Part shown: positions 1 to 7,412 of the stretch, piece after piece
How the letters are laid out: each line of letters starts with the position of its first letter
Position numbering within the stretch: the stretch's first letter is position 1
Source: Prevotella sp. UBA2742
GTDB lineage: Bacteria; Bacteroidota; Bacteroidia; Bacteroidales; Bacteroidaceae
Assembly: GCA_002353485.1 (NCBI GenBank)
Contig: DEJS01000010.1
Span: 143,872 to 207,871, forward strand
Direction of reading: 5' to 3'
Length of the DNA stretch: 64,000 bases
Notes under the pieces: model-generated
What the model saw: the letters and a program-made list of their open reading frames with translations, nothing else
The model's database searches: none
What the model was told of the DNA's origin: nothing
Made by a program: the position numbers and the translations under genes

Positions 1-65
1 CAGTGAATGACTGAACAAATACTGGAGGGGAACTGGAGGAGGACGGGAGGTGAAACTGAAGAAAA

Positions 66-110
66 CGGCGGGGGGACCCGGTTACGATTTGTAACTGTGT
101 CCCCCTGCCG
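66..110 (-). terminator. Intrinsic terminator after the MFS gene
   Basis: A long inverted repeat: a 12-bp outer stem (66-77 with 99-110, one mismatch) and an inner GTTAC/GTAAC stem (81-85 with 91-95). Read on the minus strand the stem is followed by a T-rich stretch (TTTTCTTC). It lies about 40 bp downstream of the MFS stop codon. The rest of positions 1-148 holds only G-rich sequence and no gene I can support. Confidence 0.75.
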
Positions 111-148
111 TGGATTGGAATGCTATGCTCTTTGTTGTGGTTGCGCGG

Positions 149-1768
149 CTATTTGATGTTGGGAAGTTCGAGGCCGATGCCCTTCTTCTTGTCGACCACC
201 TTCAGCACAAAGCCCAGTACGAGTGCTGCTACGCCCAGGCAGGCCAGCATGATGAGCGGTGCTGTGTAGTTCAGCTCGGTGGCCGGTGTGCCCTCGGGGT
301 TGGTGGCGTCGAGCACCTTGCCAATGAGCAGAGGAAAGAGCCACAGACCGATGTTCTGAATCCAGAAGATGAGTGCGTATGCGGAGCCGATGACCTTTGC
401 GTCGACGAGCTTCGGCACGCTAGGCCACAGCGAGGCGGGCACCAGTGAGAAGGATGCTCCGAGCACCAGTATGGTGGTGTAGGCCACGATGATGCCGCCT
501 ACGGCAGCGCCTTTGAACAGGGGCAGTATGAAGGCAAAGGTGAGGTGACAGCCAATGAGCAGCAGCGAACCCAGGATAAGCATCGAGACGGCCTTGCCGT
601 GGTGGTCGAGGTAGCTGCCCAGAATGGGCGTGATGAGCACGGCCAGCAGGGGGAATACGGCGAAGATGGACTCTGCGGTCTGTCGCATGTAGCCCATGTA
701 GCAATAGGTTATCAGTGCGACTATGCTGACGGCCAGCAGGGCGAAGCGGCTGGCGCTCTTCTTCTGGAAGTTTGATGCGAAGCCTGCGGCGGCTACGACG
801 AGCATGATGACGTACTGCCAGATGGTGACGCTCTCGGCAGCCCAGAAGGAACCTGCTTCGGGGGCTGTCAGCGTCAGGTTGCACTGCAGCATGTTGACGG
901 CATACTTCTGGAAGGGGAAGATGGCCGAGTAGTAGAGCACACAGAGCAGGGCGACGAGCCAGAAGCCCGAGTCGGTGAGTATCTTGCCGATGTCTGATAC
1001 CTTGAACGGGTCGTCCTTCTCTTCGGCCTCGCCGGTCTGTGCGTCCAGTTTCTGGTCCATGAAGAAGTAGACGACGGTCATCATTACGGCGATGCACATC
1101 AGCACGACGCCGAAGGCTACCGAGCGGCTGACGCTGACCTGGCCGCCCAGACGGGCAAAGAAGGGCGAGAAGATCATGCAGGTGGCTACGCCCAGGCGCG
1201 CCAGTGCCATCTCCGAGCCCATGGCCAGTGCCATTTCGCGGCCCTTAAACCATTTCACGATACCGCGTGAGACGGTGATGCCTGCCATCTCGCAGCCGCA
1301 GCCGAAGACCATGAATCCGCTGGCGGCGCACTTGGCCGAGGCCGGCATGCCCTCGTAGAAGGGGCTGACGCCCAGCTCGTCGAACAGCGGGATGTAGTTC
1401 AGGTGTTCGGTAAACCACAGCTCCAGCGAGCTGCCTGCGAATGCCTCGCTTACGGCATACCACTTGATGCAGGCACCCACCAGCATGACTGCCGTGGAGA
1501 GCAGCATGGTGAAGCGCACGCCCATCTTGTCGAGAATGATGCCGGCAAAGATGAGGAAGAAGGCGAACACGTTGAGGAATACCTCGGCGCCCTGCATGGT
1601 ACCGAAGGCCGTCGAGTCCCATCCGCGCGTCTCCTGCATCAGGTCCTTGATGGGGGAGAGGATGTCCATGAAGATGTAGCTGCAGAACATGGCCAGTGCC
1701 AACAGCAGCAGGGCAGTCCATCGCATGGCTGCCGAGTCTCTTAGAGTCTTTTGAATCGTTTGTGTCAT
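149..1768 (-). CDS. Major facilitator superfamily transporter
   Basis: A 539-residue integral membrane protein with about twelve hydrophobic segments and a soluble central loop (about residues 230-250, rich in Asp/Glu/Lys), the usual 6+6 MFS layout. It should sit in the inner membrane as a secondary transporter; the substrate cannot be read from the sequence. The start chosen is the ATG giving MTQTIQKTL. The open frame runs much further upstream, but that extension lies antisense to or inside the TonB receptor gene and reads through its repeat. A TACCTTTG promoter box lies 30 bp upstream, beyond the terminator of the preceding receptor gene, so it is probably transcribed alone. It is longer than a typical 400-residue MFS because of extended loops in the N-terminal half. 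Confidence 0.85.
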   Translation of the reverse strand: MTQTIQKTLRDSAAMRWTALLLLALAMFCSYIFMDILSPIKDLMQETRGWDSTAFGTMQGAEVFLNVFAFFLIFAGIILDKMGVRFTMLLSTAVMLVGACIKWYAVSEAFAGSSLELWFTEHLNYIPLFDELGVSPFYEGMPASAKCAASGFMVFGCGCEMAGITVSRGIVKWFKGREMALAMGSEMALARLGVATCMIFSPFFARLGGQVSVSRSVAFGVVLMCIAVMMTVVYFFMDQKLDAQTGEAEEKDDPFKVSDIGKILTDSGFWLVALLCVLYYSAIFPFQKYAVNMLQCNLTLTAPEAGSFWAAESVTIWQYVIMLVVAAAGFASNFQKKSASRFALLAVSIVALITYCYMGYMRQTAESIFAVFPLLAVLITPILGSYLDHHGKAVSMLILGSLLLIGCHLTFAFILPLFKGAAVGGIIVAYTTILVLGASFSLVPASLWPSVPKLVDAKVIGSAYALIFWIQNIGLWLFPLLIGKVLDATNPEGTPATELNYTAPLIMLACLGVAALVLGFVLKVVDKKKGIGLELPNIK

Positions 1769-1798
1769 GTTTCTTTCTTTTGTCTTACAAATTGCCTG

Positions 1799-1806
1799 CA
1801 AAGGTA
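1799..1806 (-). promoter_or_regulatory. -7 promoter box of the MFS gene
   Basis: TACCTTTG on the minus strand, matching the Bacteroidetes TAnnTTTG -7 element, 30 bp before the MFS start and directly after the receptor terminator. Confidence 0.6.
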
Positions 1807-1812
1807 CTAAAA

Positions 1813-1862
1813 GGCGGGCAAACTGCAAAGGGAAAACCCTTTTTTCTTTGTCTTTGCCCGCC
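1813..1862 (-). terminator. Terminator of the TonB receptor gene
   Basis: Perfect 10-bp arms GGCGGGCAAA (1813-1822) and TTTGCCCGCC (1853-1862), enclosing a smaller AAAGGG/CCCTTT hairpin. Read on the minus strand the stem is followed by TTTT. It separates the receptor from the MFS promoter. Confidence 0.75.
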
Positions 1863-1869
1863 CGAAAGC

Positions 1870-3927
1870 CTAAAACAGGTCGATGTAGTACTTGGCTCCC
1901 ACCTTGAGCCAGAGTCCCGGCTGGGGCACGTTGCCGTAGTCTACGTAGCGGTGTGCCGTCAGGTTGTTGGCCTCTACGTACAGCGAGTAGGCGTCGGCGT
2001 TCCAGCCGAGCCTTGCGTCTACGACGGAGTAGGGGTGGTACGACTGTACCTGTCCCTGTGTGTCGGTGTACGACCCCATGCGGTCGTGCCACCGGTAATA
2101 CAGTGTCAGGTCCAGTGCCGTGGTCAGCGGCATGTGCAGCTGGGCCGTCACCTTGTGGCGCAGGTACTCCAGCGAGTAGCGCGACTGCAGGTGCTGGTCC
2201 ACGTCCTTGTCCTGGTGCAGGTAGCAGTAGGATAGTTGACAGTTGACAGTTGACAGTTGACAGTTGGCTGACACTTCCACACCGGTGGTGTTCACCTTCG
2301 TGAGGTTGACGCTCTGCCATACGGCGTCGGTCTGGCGCGTGTCCATCACCCAGTCTATCGTGTTGCGCTGGTAGTGGTGGAACACGCTGGCCTTGGCCGT
2401 CAGCCACCGGCCGCCATACTTCACGCCGCCCTCTACGGCCTGCAGCTCCTCGGGCTTCAGGTATTTGTCGGCCTTGTGTCCACCTACGCTGTAGTACAGC
2501 TCGGTGAACGACGGCATGCGCAGCGAGCTGTTGTAGGAGGCATACACCTTCCAGTCTTCGCCCAGCCGGTAGCTGGCGTCCACGCCGGGATAGACGGTAA
2601 GGGGCATCTGGTTCCAGGTGTTCTTCACGGCAATGAGTCCTGCCGACAGGGTGAAGCGCTGCAGCAGTATGTTATGCTCCAGGTGCAGCGACAGGTTGGT
2701 GCGGTTCAGCCCCACCTTGTAGTGGCTGAAGGTCTCGGCCAGCGGCTCGCCCAGGTTGGTGCTCACGATGTCCTCGTTGCGCACCTCGGCGCCCAGTGCC
2801 GTGCGTCCCAGCAGCCAGTCGAACCAGCTGTTCAGCCCTACGCCAAAGACGTCTGTGCGGTGGTAGTTGAAGGGCACCTTGTCCTGCGTACCACGTATGA
2901 GCTCGAAGCGGTCGTAGCCGCGGCTCCAGTAGAGCGAGGGTCTTACGTGCAGCCCTCCTGCCACCAGCTCGCCCCGCAGGGCCGCAAAGAGCTTGGTGGT
3001 GGCCTCGTACTGTTCGTCGAACTTGGCACTGTAGAAGGTGTTCGAGCCGAAGCCCCTTGCCGAGAGCCCTGTCTGCCACGCCAGCTGCAGCCGGTCGGCA
3101 GCGAAGCCTCCCTGGTAGAACACCTTGCCCGCACTGTAGTCGCTGTTCAGTGCCCCGCTCGAGGCACGGCTGTAGCCGTCGCTGCGCGTGTAGCCAGCGC
3201 TGAGGCTGTGGCCTGACAGCGCGCCGCGTGCTGCTGCCGACAGCATGCCGAACGAGCCGCCCTCCATGCGCAGCATGGCGCCTTGCTTCCGCCCTTCGGC
3301 CGTGTCAGGGTGTGGCGCGGTCACGATGTTCACGGCGCCCACCATCGACGAGGTGCCATAGACGCGTCCGGCGGGTCCCTCCAGCACCTCAATGCGCACG
3401 ATGTCGCTCACGTCGCACGGCAGGTCGAAGGCGTTGTGGCCCGTCTGTGCATCGCAGATGTTGATGCCGTTCAGCAGAATCGTAATCTGCTCGCTCGTGC
3501 TGCCCCGGATGCCGATGTCCGTCTGGGCACCCAAGGGGCCTCGCTGGCGTACGTCGACGCCCACGACCATCTTCAGCAAATCGTTAATACTTTGTACTGG
3601 CGCCGCCTGAATGTCTTGGCGTGTCAGTACAGTTACCATTCTCGCGGCTTGCCCCAAGGCAAGCGGTGCGCGCGAGCCCGTCACCTCGACTTCGTCGAGT
3701 GTCGCCTCCTTCTGAGTGCCGTCGTCGTCTGACAGAGCGGTGCCGGCCACTGAATGAGCGGCCACGGTCACGTCGTCGGCAGTGGTGCTGGCAGCAGACT
3801 TTAATGTCGCTACGCTTAGCACACCGATGGTGACCACGCGTCCCAGACAGGCAAACAGGGCGTACCCCTTCCGCGTAAAGTGGCGGAAGCGGAGGGCCTT
3901 GCGCTGGTTAAACAATGGTTTGTACAT
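1870..3927 (-). CDS. TonB-dependent outer-membrane receptor (BtuB/CirA-like)
   Basis: A 685-residue outer-membrane receptor for active uptake of a bound ligand powered by TonB/ExbBD. After an N-terminal signal region comes a plug domain (about residues 70-190) with the usual pattern: the TonB-box-like ATLDEVEVTGSR, then 'SINDLLKMVVGVDVRQRG', 'IGIRGSTSEQITILLNGI' and 'IEVLEGPAGRVYGTSSMVGAVNIVT'. The rest is a beta-barrel ending with an aromatic-rich final strand (VGAKYYIDLF). The start MYKPLF is chosen because an upstream in-frame ATG lies against the promoter box. There is no SusD partner, so this is not a SusC-type glycan receptor; size and plug resemble siderophore/cobalamin receptors, but the ligand is unknown. 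A 7-bp tandem repeat is inserted in frame near residues 555-565 (QLSTVNCQLS). Confidence 0.88.
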   Translation of the reverse strand: MYKPLFNQRKALRFRHFTRKGYALFACLGRVVTIGVLSVATLKSAASTTADDVTVAAHSVAGTALSDDDGTQKEATLDEVEVTGSRAPLALGQAARMVTVLTRQDIQAAPVQSINDLLKMVVGVDVRQRGPLGAQTDIGIRGSTSEQITILLNGINICDAQTGHNAFDLPCDVSDIVRIEVLEGPAGRVYGTSSMVGAVNIVTAPHPDTAEGRKQGAMLRMEGGSFGMLSAAARGALSGHSLSAGYTRSDGYSRASSGALNSDYSAGKVFYQGGFAADRLQLAWQTGLSARGFGSNTFYSAKFDEQYEATTKLFAALRGELVAGGLHVRPSLYWSRGYDRFELIRGTQDKVPFNYHRTDVFGVGLNSWFDWLLGRTALGAEVRNEDIVSTNLGEPLAETFSHYKVGLNRTNLSLHLEHNILLQRFTLSAGLIAVKNTWNQMPLTVYPGVDASYRLGEDWKVYASYNSSLRMPSFTELYYSVGGHKADKYLKPEELQAVEGGVKYGGRWLTAKASVFHHYQRNTIDWVMDTRQTDAVWQSVNLTKVNTTGVEVSANCQLSTVNCQLSYCYLHQDKDVDQHLQSRYSLEYLRHKVTAQLHMPLTTALDLTLYYRWHDRMGSYTDTQGQVQSYHPYSVVDARLGWNADAYSLYVEANNLTAHRYVDYGNVPQPGLWLKVGAKYYIDLF
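2234..2266. repeat. 7-bp tandem repeat (AGTTGAC)n inside the receptor gene
   Basis: Four and two-thirds uninterrupted copies of AGTTGAC (33 bp), preceded by a T. On the coding minus strand it reads GTCAACT repeats and encodes cycles of QLSTVNC within a barrel loop or strand. Related heptamers occur at 23052-23065, 26253-26273 and 39933-39967. Confidence 0.9.
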
Positions 3928-3954
3928 AATGTATATCTGAAAAAAAAAACGGCG

Positions 3955-3962
3955 CAAAGGTA
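3955..3962 (-). promoter_or_regulatory. -7 promoter box of the TonB receptor
   Basis: TACCTTTG on the minus strand, 27 bp before the chosen start. It is divergent from the queC promoter about 75 bp away. Confidence 0.6.
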
Positions 3963-4035
3963 CGAATAATTTGCGAGTTGAGCAAGGAAAGACTTAAAAA
4001 AAGGCTTTTCTCTTTGTGGTGTGCCCACTTCTTCG

Positions 4036-4043
4036 TACCTTTG
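4036..4043 (+). promoter_or_regulatory. -7 promoter box of queC, nearly leaderless
   Basis: TACCTTTG ends only 5 nt before the ATG. With the usual 5-8 nt from the -7 box to the transcription start, the mRNA would begin at or next to the start codon. Confidence 0.6.
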
Positions 4044-4048
4044 CAGTC

Positions 4049-4705
4049 ATGGAAAGAGACACTGTACTGATACTGAGTGGCGGGGTGGACTCCACTACGC
4101 TTCTTTATGACGAGCAGGAGCGCATAGCCCTGGCCTTGTCGTTCGACTACGGGTCGAAGCATAACGCCCGCGAAATTCCCTTTGCCCGCTGGCATTGCCA
4201 GCAGCTGGGCATCCGTCATGTTGTGATACCGCTCGATTTCATGACGCGCTACTTCAAGAGTTCGCTGCTGGAGGGAGGCGAGGAGATTCCCGAGGGACAC
4301 TATGCCGACGAGAACATGCGGTCGACGGTGGTGCCCTTCCGCAACGGCATCATGCTGTCCATAGCCGTGGGCATTGCCGAGTCGGAAGGGCTACGCTATG
4401 TGATGATGGCCAACCATGGGGGCGACCACACCATCTATCCTGACTGTACGCCACGCTTTGTCGATGCCTTCGACCGGGCGGCCCAGGCGGGCACCTTTGT
4501 CAGCGTGGGTCTGCGCTCGCCCTATACCAACATCACAAAAGCCGACATAGCGCGCCGAGGCAAGCTGCTGGGCGTGGACTACGGGAAGACGTGGTCGTGC
4601 TACAAGGGCGGCTCCAGACATTGCGGCAAGTGCGGCACGTGCGTGGAGCGTCGCGAGGCTTTCCGTGAGGCTGGCATTGACGACCCCACGGAGTACGATT
4701 TATAG
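4049..4705 (+). CDS. queC: 7-cyano-7-deazaguanine synthase
   Basis: QueC converts 7-carboxy-7-deazaguanine to preQ0 with ATP and ammonia, in the queuosine pathway. The 218-residue protein has the PP-loop ATP-binding motif SGGVDST near the N-terminus, a conserved 'NHGGDHTIYPDC' segment and a C-terminal zinc-binding cluster (C..CGKCGTC). Length and motifs match the family. The start is the ATG right after a promoter box; the in-frame upstream codons would lie before the likely transcription start. No queD, queE or queF lies beside it, so the pathway must be completed elsewhere in the genome. It converges on radA across a repeat-rich spacer. Confidence 0.95.
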   Translation: MERDTVLILSGGVDSTTLLYDEQERIALALSFDYGSKHNAREIPFARWHCQQLGIRHVVIPLDFMTRYFKSSLLEGGEEIPEGHYADENMRSTVVPFRNGIMLSIAVGIAESEGLRYVMMANHGGDHTIYPDCTPRFVDAFDRAAQAGTFVSVGLRSPYTNITKADIARRGKLLGVDYGKTWSCYKGGSRHCGKCGTCVERREAFREAGIDDPTEYDL

Positions 4706-4720
4706 ACAGGATAATAGTTT

Positions 4721-4956
4721 AAAGACAGAATAACATAATAACATATTCTCAGTAATTGATACCCAGGCGGTATCATTACTATCCCCGATTTGTTATTATG
4801 CTATTCTGTCTTTTAGTATGTTATTATGTTACTCTGTCTTTATTTTGTTATTCTGTTATTCTGTCTTTTAGTATGTTATTATGTTACTCTGTCTTTATTT
4901 TGTTATTCTGTCTTTAGGTGTTATTATGTTATTCTGTCTTTAAGTGTTATTCTGTC
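4721..4956. repeat. Inverted and tandem repeat block between queC and radA
   Basis: One left arm (4721-4743) is complementary to four right-hand copies of nearly the same 23-mer at 4791-4813, 4819-4841, 4874-4896 and 4919-4941, ending in CTGTCTTT. A separate inner hairpin GATACC/GGTATC lies at about 4758-4774. The block is AT-rich and lies between two convergent genes, so it probably acts as a bidirectional terminator with alternative pairings. It holds no credible ORF. Confidence 0.7.
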
Positions 4957-6402
4957 TTATCCGAACAAGGCGCGGAGGGCCTCTTCTACCTTGCGGACGG
5001 GCACCAGCTCGATGTGGAATTTCCTGCGGTCAAGTCCTGACAGGTTATACTTGGGTATGATGATGTGCTGGAAGCCCAGCTTTTCGGCTTCCGTAATACG
5101 CTGTTCGATGCGCGCCACGGGGCGCACCTCGCCACTGAGGCCTACCTCGCCGCACATGCACCAGCCGTCGTCAATGGGCGTATCGACATTCGACGAGAGT
5201 ACGGCGGCAATGACTGAGAGGTCCATGGCCATGTCGGTGACGCGCAGACCGCCGGCGATGTTGAGGAAGACGTCTTTCTGCATCAGCTTGAAGCCGACGC
5301 GCTTTTCCAGCACGGCCAGCAGCATGTTCAGACGGCGCTGGTCGAAACCGGTGGCTGAGCGCTGCGGGGTGCCGTAGGCAGCCGACGAGACGAGGGCCTG
5401 TGTCTCGACAAGGAAGGGACGTACGCCCTCGATAGCCGAGCTGATGGCCACCCCTGAGAGCCCCTCGTGTTCCTCGGTGAGCAGCAGCTCAGAGGGGTTC
5501 GACACCTGTCGCAAGCCCGTTTGCTGCATCTCGTAGATGCCCAGCTCGGAGGTAGAGCCGAAACGGTTCTTGATGCTTCGCAGTATGCGGTACATATAGT
5601 GCTGGTCGCCCTCGAACTGGATGACGGTGTCGACAATGTGTTCCAGTATCTTCGGTCCGGCCAGGGTGCCTTCCTTGGTGATGTGGCCTATCAGTATGAC
5701 GGGCACGCCGCTGGTCTTGGCGAAGCGCAGCAGGGCGGAGGCACACTCGCGCACCTGGGCTATGGAGCCGGGGCTGGACTCTACGTCCTCGGTGGCTATG
5801 GTCTGTATAGAGTCGATGACGAGCAGGTCGGGCTGCACGTCCTTGGCATGCTCGAAGACTTCCTCGAGGGAGTTGGAACAAAGAATGAGGAAGTTGTCGG
5901 CGACGGCATCGTCCGCCGTTGTGGAAGCAGTGGCGTCGGCAGAAACATGGGAGGCGGAGAGGCGCTGGGCGCGCATCTTGAGCTGGTGGGCACTCTCCTC
6001 GCCGCTGACGTAGAGCACGCGCTTGTCGGTCAGTGCCAGCATGGTCTGCAACGACAGCGTGGACTTGCCTATGCCGGGTTCGCCGCCCAGCAGTACGATG
6101 CTGCCGGGCACCAGCCCGCCGCCCAGGACACGGTTCAGCTCCTGGTCGTGCATGTCGATGCGCGGGTCGTCGTGTGAGGCGATGTCGCGCAGCCGGAGCA
6201 CGCGCCCCGTGCCGGCGGCCAGCGTCTGCGACGTGGCACCGCGGCCCAGCGTGTGGCGCGCATCGGCGGCCTTGACCGACGAGGCGGCCACCTTGATTTC
6301 CTTAAACGTGTTCCACTGTCCGCAGGCCGGGCACTTGCCTATCCACTTAGCTGACTCCTGTCCGCAGTTGGAGCAGACGTACATGGTCTTGTCTTTTGCC
6401 AT
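4957..6402 (-). CDS. radA: DNA repair protein RadA (Sms)
   Basis: RadA is a RecA-like, hexameric DnaB-like motor that promotes branch migration during recombinational repair. The 481-residue protein shows, in order, a C4 zinc finger (Cys10, 13, 24, 27), a Walker A motif GEPGIGKST (about 108-116), a Walker B strand LLVIDSIQ (about 193-200), the RadA signature KNRFG (278-282) and a C-terminal Lon-protease-like domain. It is somewhat longer than usual because of a low-complexity insert of about 20 residues (about 150-170, rich in Ala, Ser, Thr, Asp) between the Walker motifs. The start MAKDKTM is chosen from the promoter box 8 nt upstream and from the family N-terminus. It is divergent from the lipoprotein gene at 6479. 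Confidence 0.95.
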   Translation of the reverse strand: MAKDKTMYVCSNCGQESAKWIGKCPACGQWNTFKEIKVAASSVKAADARHTLGRGATSQTLAAGTGRVLRLRDIASHDDPRIDMHDQELNRVLGGGLVPGSIVLLGGEPGIGKSTLSLQTMLALTDKRVLYVSGEESAHQLKMRAQRLSASHVSADATASTTADDAVADNFLILCSNSLEEVFEHAKDVQPDLLVIDSIQTIATEDVESSPGSIAQVRECASALLRFAKTSGVPVILIGHITKEGTLAGPKILEHIVDTVIQFEGDQHYMYRILRSIKNRFGSTSELGIYEMQQTGLRQVSNPSELLLTEEHEGLSGVAISSAIEGVRPFLVETQALVSSAAYGTPQRSATGFDQRRLNMLLAVLEKRVGFKLMQKDVFLNIAGGLRVTDMAMDLSVIAAVLSSNVDTPIDDGWCMCGEVGLSGEVRPVARIEQRITEAEKLGFQHIIIPKYNLSGLDRRKFHIELVPVRKVEEALRALFG

Positions 6403-6410
6403 AACAAGTG

Positions 6411-6418
6411 CAAAGGTA
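6411..6418 (-). promoter_or_regulatory. -7 promoter box of radA
   Basis: TACCTTTG on the minus strand, 8 nt before the radA ATG, so the predicted leader is very short. Confidence 0.6.
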
Positions 6419-6462
6419 CAAAAAAGTTTAGACTTATGTGGTAAGAGTTGGTGGAATTTTTG

Positions 6463-6470
6463 TACCTTTG
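6463..6470 (+). promoter_or_regulatory. -7 promoter box of the substrate-binding lipoprotein
   Basis: TACCTTTG, 8 nt before the ATG at 6479. It is back to back with the radA promoter in a 76-bp divergent spacer. Confidence 0.6.
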
Positions 6471-6478
6471 CAACGAAA

Positions 6479-7405
6479 ATGAAGAATTGGATGATGTTTT
6501 TAGGCTGTCTGCTGCTGTTATCGGCTTGCGGACAGTCGTACGAAGAGACGAAGCGCCTGTCGCGTGAGCAGCGTCGAGCCGCGGCGCGCCGTGACTCTGC
6601 GGCGCTGAAGGTGGCGGTGATGCCCACGCTGGACTGTCTGCCTTTCTACGTGGCCGAGCACTATGAGCTGCTGGACACGCTGCGCGGCGGGGTGCGGCTG
6701 AAACAGTTTATGGCACAGATGGACTGCGACACGGCGTTGCAGCGCGGTCGCGTGGAGGGTGCAGTGAGCGACCTGGTGCGTGCCAAGCTGATGGAGCGCC
6801 AGGGGCTGAAGTTGCGCTACATGACCGCTACCAACGGCCACTGGCAGCTGGTGACAAATCGTAACGCCCGTGTCCGTCAGCTGAAGCAGCTGGACGACAA
6901 GATGGTGGCCATGACGCGGTTCTCGGCCACCGACATGCTGACGGACCGCGTGGTAGACTCGGTGAAGCTGGACCGCGACCGCGTGTTCAAGGTGCAGATA
7001 AACGATGTCAGCATACGGCTGCTGATGCTGCAGAACAACGAGATGGACGCCCTGTGGATGCCCGAGCCGTGGGCTACGGCGGCGCGCACGCTGAAGAATG
7101 CCGTGGTGTACGACACGCAGAAGGAGGATCTTAGGCTTGGCGTAGTGGTATTCCGCGAGAAGGAGATGGAGCATCCGGAGCGCAGCCAGCAGCTGGCGTT
7201 GCTGGTGAAGGCGTGGGACCAGGCCTGCGACTCGATTAATAAGTATGGGGTGCGCTACTACCGCAATCTTATTGTGCGACGGTGCAAGGTGAAGGGCAAT
7301 CTCATAGACTCGTTGCCAGACCGTGTGCGCTACGAGCACGCCGTGGGGCCGCGCCAGAAGGAGGTGGAAATGGCCGAGAAATGGCTTAAGACGAAAGGAA
7401 AGTAA
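6479..7405 (+). CDS. ABC-type substrate-binding lipoprotein (NMT1/SsuA-like), orphan
   Basis: A 308-residue predicted lipoprotein: short hydrophobic signal and lipobox (LSAC, Cys about residue 17), then a charged linker and a two-lobed binding-protein fold. Features resembling NMT1/SsuA-type solute receptors are the start of the first lobe (LKVAVMPTLDCLPFYVAEHYEL), 'GRVEGAVSDLVRAKLM' and a second lobe with 'NEMDALWMPEPWATAA'. In such systems the protein hands an aromatic or sulfonate-type solute to an ABC permease, but no permease or ATPase is nearby. The next gene, a TPR protein, starts 8 bp after its stop, so the two are probably co-transcribed. A role other than transport, such as sensing, is possible. 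Confidence 0.7.
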   Translation: MKNWMMFLGCLLLLSACGQSYEETKRLSREQRRAAARRDSAALKVAVMPTLDCLPFYVAEHYELLDTLRGGVRLKQFMAQMDCDTALQRGRVEGAVSDLVRAKLMERQGLKLRYMTATNGHWQLVTNRNARVRQLKQLDDKMVAMTRFSATDMLTDRVVDSVKLDRDRVFKVQINDVSIRLLMLQNNEMDALWMPEPWATAARTLKNAVVYDTQKEDLRLGVVVFREKEMEHPERSQQLALLVKAWDQACDSINKYGVRYYRNLIVRRCKVKGNLIDSLPDRVRYEHAVGPRQKEVEMAEKWLKTKGK

Positions 7406-7412
7406 AAAGACG

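Noticed and set aside
3760..5950. Similar Ala-Ser-Thr-Thr-Ala-Asp-Asp stretches in the TonB receptor and RadA
   Set aside because: The stretches are short and low in complexity, and the DNA is only loosely similar; chance is the simpler explanation.
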